From Campylobacteraceae bacterium (GTDB lineage: Bacteria > Campylobacterota > Campylobacteria > Campylobacterales > Sulfurovaceae), in assembly GCA_027023145.1 (NCBI GenBank), contig JALVWV010000290.1:1-7015 (forward strand): a stretch of DNA of 7,015 bases. The letters are read 5' to 3'. Within the stretch, counting starts at the first letter, position 1. Each line of letters opens with the position of its first letter. Positions 1-4,414 of the stretch are shown in pieces. The translations under genes and the position numbers were made by a program. Under the pieces are notes generated by a model. It had not been told where the DNA came from. It made no database searches and worked only from the letters and a program-made list of their open reading frames with translations.

Positions 1-454
1 CCACCACCGGCTCGGTCGCCAGTACGGCAGCTGCTCCACAGATGGAACTGCCCGCCCCGACGAGAATCGTCGTATCCCGGTCAAGCTTCAGCACTTTGGT
101 TCCGACGATATAGGCGATGAGGAAGGTACTCATCACCATCACGGCACTCATGGTGATCCCGGCGATCCCCACATCGGCAATGTTTTGAAACGTCAGTCGG
201 AATCCATAAAAGACGATCGCCGCCCGCAGCAGGGTTTTGGTCGCAAAAACAATCCCGGGCACCCACGGTTCTGGGAGATGTCCCCGCAGGGTATTGGCAT
301 AAATCATCCCGAGGACGATCCCTACGATCAGGGGGCTGATCCCGAGATGACGCAACGGAGCAAAGTCGGCCAGGTAGGTTGCACTCGTCGCGAAAAGGGC
401 AACGAAGAGAATCCCGCTGAGGGTATGCGGGCGATTTTCGGTGGCAAAGGGCAT
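1..454 (-). CDS. yeiH: YeiH-family putative sulfate exporter, N-terminal part (runs off the window edge)
   Basis: This is the first 151 codons of a polytopic inner-membrane protein of the YeiH/UPF0324 family, often annotated as a putative sulfate exporter; the transported substrate is not firmly established. The start is the ATG at 454-452, preceded by an AAGGAA ribosome site six bases upstream. Hydrophobic segments lie at about residues 12-31, 38-56, 65-87 and 95-118. The stretch at residues 133-147 (GAGSSICGAAAVLAT) is the signature glycine-rich, SICG-containing segment of the family. The C-terminal half lies beyond base 1. The gene is divergent from a LysR-type regulator gene, the same arrangement as yeiH and yeiE in Escherichia coli, so that regulator probably controls it, perhaps in response to a sulfur oxyanion such as sulfite or sulfate (inference). 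Family assignment is fairly secure; substrate is not. Confidence 0.88.
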   Translation of the reverse strand, partial: MPFATENRPHTLSGILFVALFATSATYLADFAPLRHLGISPLIVGIVLGMIYANTLRGHLPEPWVPGIVFATKTLLRAAIVFYGFRLTFQNIADVGIAGITMSAVMVMSTFLIAYIVGTKVLKLDRDTTILVGAGSSICGAAAVLATEPVV

Positions 455-495
455 GGTAGTTCCTTTTTTTCGCAGTGTACCCGGATCCTATTCAT

Positions 496-523
496 TTGTA
501 AAATAAATAAAACTTGCTATAAT
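496..523 (+). promoter_or_regulatory. Candidate sigma-70 promoter for the LysR gene or its structured leader
   Basis: A perfect TATAAT -10 box lies at 518-523, with TTGTAA (4 of 6 matches to TTGACA) at 496-501 and a 16-base spacer. Transcription would start near base 530 and give a leader of about 225 bases before the LysR start at 756. That leader contains the folded block at 561-724. The A/T-rich stretch could equally hold the yeiH promoter on the other strand; I see no convincing -35/-10 pair there. Confidence 0.5.
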
Positions 524-535
524 CATTGAGATTAT
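519..535. promoter_or_regulatory. Palindromic candidate operator in the yeiH-lysR divergent region
   Basis: This is a perfect 6-base inverted repeat with a 5-base spacer: ATAATC, ATTGA, GATTAT. LysR-type proteins commonly bind interrupted A/T-rich dyads between the regulator gene and its divergent target. This one is 17 bases long and does not fit the classic T-N11-A box, so the match is to the general form only. It overlaps the TATAAT box at 518-523, so a bound protein would block transcription toward the regulator gene. Negative autoregulation is the inference. Confidence 0.45.
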
Positions 536-603
536 TTATAGATACCCATCTGTGGCAACCGGTTTCACTTGATAGCTCTGGCAGTCGCGAACATGAGAAG
601 CGT

Positions 604-622
604 AAGCAAAAGTCAACTGCTT
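604..622 (+). other. Hairpin in the lysR leader
   Basis: AAGCA at 604-608 pairs with TGCTT at 618-622, and two G-U pairs (603/623, 602/624) could lengthen the stem. An alternative pairing, CAAAAG at 607-612 with CTTTTG at 625-630, excludes most of it, so the two could compete. It lies inside the inverted-repeat block at 561-724. Confidence 0.3.
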
Positions 623-632
623 GTCTTTTGTA

Positions 633-693
633 GCTTCGGAACCGTAACGGTCGGAGCACAGCGAAGCCGTGGAGGCTAAGCCCCTTCGGGGTT
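633..693 (+). other. Three consecutive hairpins inside the 561-724 block
   Basis: First hairpin: GCTTCGG (633-639) can pair with TCGGAGC (651-657) counting two G-U pairs, with CCG/CGG (642-644/648-650) continuing the stem after a two-base bulge. Second: AGCC (665-668) with GGCT (674-677), loop GTGGA. Third: AAGCCCC... reduces to a CCCC/GGGG stem (681-684/688-691) with loop TTC and two further pairs at 680/692 and 679/693. The third is not followed by a T run, so it is unlikely to be an intrinsic terminator. Together they suggest a folded RNA or single-stranded DNA structure. I recognise no known riboswitch or small-RNA family. Confidence 0.4.
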
Positions 694-755
694 GGACACT
701 CCTTTGTCGCCATCAAGTGAAACCTTACGCACAATAGGGTTTTGGCAGGAACAGC

Positions 756-1634
756 ATGACACTCCGCGAACTCGAACTCTTTTACCAAATGGGTGAGGCA
801 CCCCACCTTTCCAACCTCGCAGACGAGCTGGGGATCAGCCAGTCGGCACTCTCCCTCGCCCTGCGCTCCCTCGAAGAGAAGCTGGGTGAACCCCTTTACG
901 ATCGCCTCGGCAAAAAACTCATCCTCAACGATCGGGGACGCACCTTCCGACAGGAAACCCTGCCTCACTACGAAGCGCTGATCGAAGCCCGAGATGCTTT
1001 TGGGGATGTTCGGCTCTCCGGCGAACTTACCATCCACGCCAGTAAAACCATCGGTGATTACCTTCTACCCAATTTGCAATACGATTTTCTCCAGAAACAC
1101 CCCCATGTGACGATCCAAAGTGCCCTCCACAACTCCCGGACGATCCTCACCGCAGTCCAGCAGGGGCAGATCGATATGGGACTGATCGAATCCCCTCTAC
1201 AAGAGACCGATATCGTCCGAGTCCCTCTGTCCACCGACACGCTTGTTGTGGTCACTTCCGATCCTGCACTGGGGAAGGAACCGATCTTTATCGACCGTCT
1301 TTTCGACCGAAAATGGCTCCTTAGGGAAACTGGATCGGGTACTCGGGATGTCTTCCTCTCCGGGCTGGGATCGCTTGCCAATGACCTGCCAGTCTGGATG
1401 GAGTATCATGACTTCGAAGAGGTCAAAACCCTCCTGCTCAGCCACCCCGAGACCCTCACCTGCCTCTCCCGCCACGCCGTCACCCGCGAAATCGCCGCCG
1501 GACTACTCTACGAAGTCCCCCTGCGCAACCTCACCTTCACCCGGGAATTTGCCCTCATCTATCACCGTCAGAAATATCGAAGTCGATTGTTTGAAGCGTT
1601 TTTGGAAGCATGTATGGGGTATTTTGGGGAGTAG
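756..1634 (+). CDS. LysR-family transcriptional regulator
   Basis: A 292-residue protein, the usual length for the LysR family, with an N-terminal winged helix-turn-helix (helix-turn-helix at about residues 18-37, including LGISQSALSLALRSLEEKLG) and a periplasmic-binding-protein-like effector domain from about residue 88 to the end (it begins GELTIHASKTIGDYLLP). The start is the ATG at 756, with AGGA at 747-750 five bases upstream. It probably controls the divergent yeiH-type gene, as YeiE is associated with yeiH in enterobacteria; the effector cannot be read from the sequence. The likely promoter carries a palindrome over its -10 box, consistent with autorepression. The stop codon TAG at 1632-1634 lies inside the first copy of the palindromic repeat at 1631-1680, so the last residue or two may have been set by insertion of that repeat. 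The family call is firm; the regulon is inference. Confidence 0.93.
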   Translation: MTLRELELFYQMGEAPHLSNLADELGISQSALSLALRSLEEKLGEPLYDRLGKKLILNDRGRTFRQETLPHYEALIEARDAFGDVRLSGELTIHASKTIGDYLLPNLQYDFLQKHPHVTIQSALHNSRTILTAVQQGQIDMGLIESPLQETDIVRVPLSTDTLVVVTSDPALGKEPIFIDRLFDRKWLLRETGSGTRDVFLSGLGSLANDLPVWMEYHDFEEVKTLLLSHPETLTCLSRHAVTREIAAGLLYEVPLRNLTFTREFALIYHRQKYRSRLFEAFLEACMGYFGE

Positions 1635-1680
1635 GGTGTTGCACCACAGGCACTTCCTTCGGTCGTCCCCCGACAACACC
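1631..1680 (-). repeat. Palindromic repeat, long copy (50 bp, with 24-bp interior)
   Basis: Read on the - strand this unit is GGTGTTGTCGGGGGAC, then 24 further bases, then AACACCCTAC. The outer 16 and 10 bases are identical to the short copy at 1770-1795, which faces the opposite way and lacks the 24 bases. The ends pair (GGTGTTG with CAACACC) to form a hairpin. The unit begins one base before the LysR stop codon. It looks like a small dispersed intergenic repeat of REP or MITE type. I cannot tell whether other copies exist in the genome. Confidence 0.6.
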
Positions 1681-1684
1681 TTTT
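1635..1684 (+). terminator. Possible terminator of the LysR gene
   Basis: GGTGTTG at 1635-1641 pairs with CAACACC at 1674-1680, followed directly by TTTT at 1681-1684. The loop is long (32 bases) and the T run short, so it is a weak intrinsic terminator by itself. It sits immediately after the LysR stop codon and coincides with the long copy of the palindromic repeat. Confidence 0.35.
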
Positions 1685-1769
1685 GATGTACCAATATGAA
1701 ACATCTCGCTTTAATCATTACTCACATTCACCGGTCTGTTTGAACCTAATCTTACCATGTAACATTTTT
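1681..1769. other. A/T-rich spacer between the two inverted repeat copies
   Basis: These 89 bases separate the two palindromic repeats. I see no reading frame with a ribosome site. GATGT at 1685-1689 and ACATC at 1701-1705 form a minor inverted repeat. With its flanking repeats the unit spans 165 bp, a size typical of a small non-autonomous element. Confidence 0.3.
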
Positions 1770-1795
1770 GGTGTTGTCGGGGGACAACACCCTAC
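1770..1795 (+). repeat. Palindromic repeat, short copy (26 bp)
   Basis: This is the same unit as at 1631-1680 but inverted and without the 24-base interior. Bases 1770-1791 form a perfect hairpin: GGTGTTGTC, a GGGG loop, GACAACACC. A T run lies before it on the + strand (1765-1769) and none follows it on either strand, so it is not a standard intrinsic terminator. It could still act as a strong stem between the two converging genes (LysR gene and the gene at 1819-2637). Confidence 0.6.
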
Positions 1796-1818
1796 ACGAC
1801 CCTCTTTACTCCAAACAC

Positions 1819-2637
1819 TTATCTCTCTTTTGTCGATACGGTACGGTTCCCCTCCGTACGCGGTGCAACGGTCGGATGTCGGCGTTTTTTGAGCATTTCA
1901 GCAAAACGATCGGCCATGTTGTGCATCGCCTCTTCCATTGCATAGACGACCGCGCCGAAGACCGCACGGGTTTCGTGACGGGTAGCGCTATTGCCAGCGA
2001 GTGTATCCAACTCCTGAAGTTCATCATCGGTAAAATCCCGAGTCATGAAGAGTAAGGCATTGTAGTTGCTTTTGCGCATCCGCTTGACAAACTGTTTGCC
2101 CAGTGCATCGATCTGTTTGTTGGTCATCTTTTTCCCGCCGATATGGTTCATTTGCTTAACCATTGGGAGAAACATTTGGTTGAAAAAACTGACCAACATT
2201 TTCTCATCGTAGAGTTTTGTGACGATCGCTTTGACCGTCTCGGTACGGTTAGTAGGTAGAGGATCGTTTGTGATGCGATCCAGAAACTGCCGATAGGCCT
2301 GGATGGTGTCGGGCTCCTCCATGAGGACTTGTGCGCTGACCAGCTTGCGTAGGACATCGTGCCCGTAATTGGCCAGCACTTCATCCATCTCGTCTTCACT
2401 CAGGTTGCGCTGGATGTATTCACGGAAACGGATCGGCAGCATCTGCGAATCCTGCATCAGCGGGACATCGCTCCCCCCTTGGGATGCAAACATCTGCCCC
2501 ATCCCATCTACCATCTGTTCAAATTGAATCAGCTGATCCTCTGAGCCTGAGAGGAGCAAATAGCGCTCCACCTGCTCTGGTGTAGCGGAAAAAAGCATCG
2601 AAACCAAGCCAAGAAAAAGTAGCCATTTTTTTACCAT
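1819..2637 (-). CDS. Exported protein of unknown function, possibly DUF2059-like
   Basis: A 272-residue protein with a clear Sec signal peptide: MVKK, a hydrophobic core to about residue 15, and FSA as the probable cleavage site before TPEQ. The start is the ATG at 2637-2635, with AAGGAG six bases upstream. An in-frame ATG 24 bases further upstream (2661) would place three lysine/threonine-type residues before the signal peptide and lies within the predicted -10 box, so it is rejected. The mature protein is mainly helical and charged. Its C-terminal part, around SFFNQMFLPMVKQ and then DFTDDELQELDTLAG, resembles DUF2059 proteins, which carry a helical segment followed by an F-T-x-x-E-L motif; this match was made by eye. 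No catalytic motif or membrane anchor is visible, so it is presumably periplasmic. It converges on the LysR gene and is divergent from the lipoprotein gene at 2725. Function unknown. Confidence 0.8.
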   Translation of the reverse strand: MVKKWLLFLGLVSMLFSATPEQVERYLLLSGSEDQLIQFEQMVDGMGQMFASQGGSDVPLMQDSQMLPIRFREYIQRNLSEDEMDEVLANYGHDVLRKLVSAQVLMEEPDTIQAYRQFLDRITNDPLPTNRTETVKAIVTKLYDEKMLVSFFNQMFLPMVKQMNHIGGKKMTNKQIDALGKQFVKRMRKSNYNALLFMTRDFTDDELQELDTLAGNSATRHETRAVFGAVVYAMEEAMHNMADRFAEMLKKRRHPTVAPRTEGNRTVSTKER

Positions 2638-2659
2638 AATGTTCTCCTTTATTTTCGTC

Positions 2660-2665
2660 ATTATA
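2660..2665 (-). promoter_or_regulatory. -10 box of the exported-protein gene
   Basis: TATAAT on the - strand at 2665-2660 is a perfect -10 box. Transcription would start near 2653 and give a leader of about 16 bases containing the AAGGAG site before the ATG at 2637. I see no good -35 hexamer at 16-18 bases. This placement is the main reason to prefer the start at 2637. Confidence 0.5.
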
Positions 2666-2712
2666 GCGGGTCAAAGTAAACAACACCTCACAATACCCTC
2701 AACAAAATACGG

Positions 2713-2718
2713 TACAAT
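2713..2718 (+). promoter_or_regulatory. Candidate -10 box for the lipoprotein-gltX-fbp cluster
   Basis: TACAAT lies only six bases before the ATG at 2725, so a transcript starting about seven bases downstream would begin at or next to the start codon. No -35 match is visible at the usual distance. It is the best promoter-like sequence in the short space before the cluster, but remains weak evidence. Confidence 0.3.
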
Positions 2719-2724
2719 ATCGCC

Positions 2725-2895
2725 ATGAAAATACGCACACTTCTTCTCACCTTTTTTGTTATCTTTGCGTTGGGCGGCTGTACCCAGGTAGTCACCGCTC
2801 CGATCCACATCGCTGGTGCCGCTGCCAGCGCAACCCTTGATGTCGCCGGGTCAGCCGTCGGTGCCGTGACCCATGCTGTAAGTGGAGATGAGTGA
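2725..2895 (+). CDS. Small lipoprotein (56 aa)
   Basis: The protein starts MKIRTLLLTFFVIFALGGC: a short basic start, a hydrophobic core and an ALGGC lipobox, so signal peptidase II should cleave before Cys19 and the cysteine be lipidated. Threonine at +2 instead of aspartate suggests outer-membrane sorting by the usual Lol rule. The mature part is only 38 residues, rich in alanine, valine and glycine (for example APIHIAGAAASATLDVAGSA), with the V-x-x-P-I-x-I-A-G pattern seen in small proteobacterial lipoproteins of unknown role. There is no Shine-Dalgarno sequence before the ATG; the 11 bases upstream include the possible -10 box at 2713-2718, so it may be translated from a nearly leaderless message. 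Its stop codon overlaps the next gene's GTG by four bases. Function unknown; coding status is supported by the lipobox and the coupled junction. Confidence 0.75.
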   Translation: MKIRTLLLTFFVIFALGGCTQVVTAPIHIAGAAASATLDVAGSAVGAVTHAVSGDE

Positions 2896-4154
2896 TCGTG
2901 CTTCGCTTCGCGGCTTCTCCCTCCCGGGATCTGCATCTGGGTGATCTGCGCATCGCCCTGATCAACGCGCTGGTCGCCCGACAGCGCGGGGAGGGATTTC
3001 TCCTCCGTATCACCGACCGGGATCCGAAAGCATTGGCCGAAGATCCAGAACAAACGATCCAGCCGATCCTCGAGAAATGTGTCCGACACGACCAAATCTT
3101 CCACCAGAGTGAGAGCCTCCATCGCTACCGACAGCTGGCCGTCTCACTGGTCGAGAGAGACAAGGCTTTTGTCTGCACCTGTTCACCTGAAACCCCCGAT
3201 AATGAAACCTACGCCTGCAACGGCGCCTGTCAGAACCATACTCCAAAAGAGCGTGCCCGTATCTATGAAGAGAAGCGCCCATACGCTATCCGGGTCATAC
3301 GTCCCGATGCGCCCGTCGTGTTTGACGATGTGCTTGCCGGAACAATCACGACACACCCTGACACTATCGGTGACCATCTCCTCCTCCGTACCGATGGCGT
3401 ACCATCGGAAGCATTCGCTGGTGCCGTGGACGACATGCTCGGGGGGATCTCGACGGTGATCCGGGATGAAGCAGAACGCCTCCGCACCGCACAGGAGATC
3501 CATATCCGCTCACAGTTGGGCTACACCGAAGCGATCACGTACGCCCATCTCCCTCCCCTTTCGGGTGAACTCCCCGCAATCAAGACCCTTTTTGAGGAAG
3601 GGTTTCTTCCCGATGCGATCGTCAATTATCTCCTCACACTCGGTCAAACGCCCCCGGCAAAGATCTTCACATTTCCCGAAGCGGTGGCATGGTTTGATCT
3701 CCAGCATCTTTCAGCGGCTCCGATTGTCTATGACCCCGAGGCTCTCCTAGAGCTCAACCGTGAGCATCTTCGCCGGATGGACGACAAGGCGCTCTCTGGT
3801 TTGTACCGGTTTGCCGATGCCGACATCGGCCGCCTGATCAAGCTCTATCTCGATGAGGCACCCACTCTCCGGGAGTTGGATGAGCACATCCCCCAAATCT
3901 TTGCCCCCAAACCGTGCGACGGGGAACATGGGGACACGATGCGCACTCTTGCCTCACTGATTGCCTCAGCGCCGCCGTTTGATGATTTTGAAGCATTTAC
4001 GGCGTATCTGATCGATCAAACAGGTCTCTATGGAGATTCCTTGTCGATCCCTCTGCGTAGGATCCTCACCGGTAGGACGGATGGCCCCGCGCTGAGCGAT
4101 CTTTATCCCTTTATCCGATCTTACATCACGGAGGTAGCCCGATGTCAGCCCTGA
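2892..4154 (+). CDS. gltX: Glutamyl-tRNA synthetase homologue with degenerate active site
   Basis: A 420-residue class I aminoacyl-tRNA synthetase homologue, close in length to the family (about 430-470). Visible parts: the N-terminal Rossmann fold with R5, A7, S9 and the HIGH-type motif HLGD (15-18); a zinc-type cluster C95-x-C97, C109, C113; the VDD (179-181) and VIR (189-191) segments; the post-catalytic FLPDAIVNYL (238-247); and an anticodon-binding-like helical domain to the end. Key losses: the KMSKS-type loop expected between HLP (219-221) and FLP is absent, with only about 16 residues there instead of about 27. RIEDTD has become RITDRD (E to T at 41), PTY has become PSE (Y to E at 173), and the N of the NxVVDD region is G177. 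In the Thermus enzyme these E, Y and N positions contact glutamate. The KMSKS segment is not found in another frame, so this is not a simple frameshift. The first gene likely to be co-translated with it overlaps by GTGA; the alternative GTG at 2898 (giving MLRFAAS) fits the family start equally well, with GGAG at 2884-2887. Probably a pseudo-synthetase or repurposed paralogue; a genuine GltX would be needed elsewhere. Confidence 0.88.
   Translation: MIVLRFAASPSRDLHLGDLRIALINALVARQRGEGFLLRITDRDPKALAEDPEQTIQPILEKCVRHDQIFHQSESLHRYRQLAVSLVERDKAFVCTCSPETPDNETYACNGACQNHTPKERARIYEEKRPYAIRVIRPDAPVVFDDVLAGTITTHPDTIGDHLLLRTDGVPSEAFAGAVDDMLGGISTVIRDEAERLRTAQEIHIRSQLGYTEAITYAHLPPLSGELPAIKTLFEEGFLPDAIVNYLLTLGQTPPAKIFTFPEAVAWFDLQHLSAAPIVYDPEALLELNREHLRRMDDKALSGLYRFADADIGRLIKLYLDEAPTLRELDEHIPQIFAPKPCDGEHGDTMRTLASLIASAPPFDDFEAFTAYLIDQTGLYGDSLSIPLRRILTGRTDGPALSDLYPFIRSYITEVARCQP
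4130..4134 (+). promoter_or_regulatory. Ribosome binding site for yggT inside gltX
   Basis: GGAGG, seven bases before the ATG at 4142, is the strongest Shine-Dalgarno sequence in the cluster. It lies in the last codons of the synthetase gene and fixes a 13-base overlap between the two frames. Confidence 0.75.
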
Positions 4155-4414
4155 TTATTGCCCTGGTTCAGTTGATCCACACCCTTATTGCGATCTACAT
4201 TTGGATCATTATTATCGCCGCTCTGTTCAGTTTCGTCCGACCCGATCCGTACAACCCGCTGGTGCGATTTATTTACCAGATCACCGAACCGGCCTTCCGC
4301 TGGGTACGGCGTACCCTCCCTTTTGTCGTCATATCGGGGATGGATCTTTCACCGCTGGTGATTCTGCTGGCATTGCAGTTCCTTGATACGTTCCTGCTGA
4401 GGTTAGCTTTTTGA
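4142..4414 (+). CDS. yggT: YggT-family small integral membrane protein
   Basis: A 90-residue protein with two hydrophobic segments (about residues 4-31 and 60-88) joined by a loop carrying the family pattern: FSFVRPDPYNPLVRFIYQIT then EPAFRWVRRTLP, and later GMDLSPLV. YggT proteins are inner-membrane proteins of unresolved function, linked in various bacteria to osmotic or cation tolerance and cell-division neighbourhoods. Length and both halves look complete. The start is well supported by GGAGG seven bases upstream. It overlaps the upstream synthetase gene by 13 bases and the downstream transglycosylase by four (TTGA), implying translational coupling. Family is secure; role in this cluster unknown. 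Confidence 0.9.
   Translation: MSALIIALVQLIHTLIAIYIWIIIIAALFSFVRPDPYNPLVRFIYQITEPAFRWVRRTLPFVVISGMDLSPLVILLALQFLDTFLLRLAF

Larger units (their letters stand above)
561..724. repeat. 164-bp block bounded by a perfect 13-bp inverted repeat
   Basis: GGTTTCACTTGAT at 561-573 is the exact reverse complement of ATCAAGTGAAACC at 712-724. The interior has no convincing reading frame on either strand, but is rich in short inverted repeats (see 604-622 and 633-693). It is probably either a small non-autonomous mobile element (MITE-like) inserted in the regulator's promoter region, or a structured RNA whose ends pair into a closing stem. No target-site duplication is visible next to the ends. The repeat is directly seen; the nature of the block is inference. 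Confidence 0.6.

Noticed and set aside
185..529. 114-codon open frame on the + strand
   Set aside because: It is antisense to the yeiH-type gene, whose membrane segments and SICG motif are clear on the - strand.
681..691. CCCC-TTC-GGGG hairpin as an intrinsic terminator
   Set aside because: The stem is short and no T run follows, so it was kept only as a structural element of the 561-724 block.
492..1037. 181-codon open frame on the - strand over the yeiH-lysR region
   Set aside because: It runs antisense to the start of the LysR gene and through the structured intergenic block, and its product has no recognisable features.
1683..2055. Short + strand frames starting in the intergenic region (1683-1892, 1768-2055)
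   Set aside because: No ribosome sites, they run through palindromic repeats and antisense into the exported-protein gene, and their products look random.
3540..3600. Possible frameshift that hides the KMSKS motif of the synthetase homologue
   Set aside because: The other two + strand frames through this stretch do not contain a KMSKS/KLSKR-like peptide, and the homologous frame continues smoothly into FLPDAIVNYL. A deletion explains it better.
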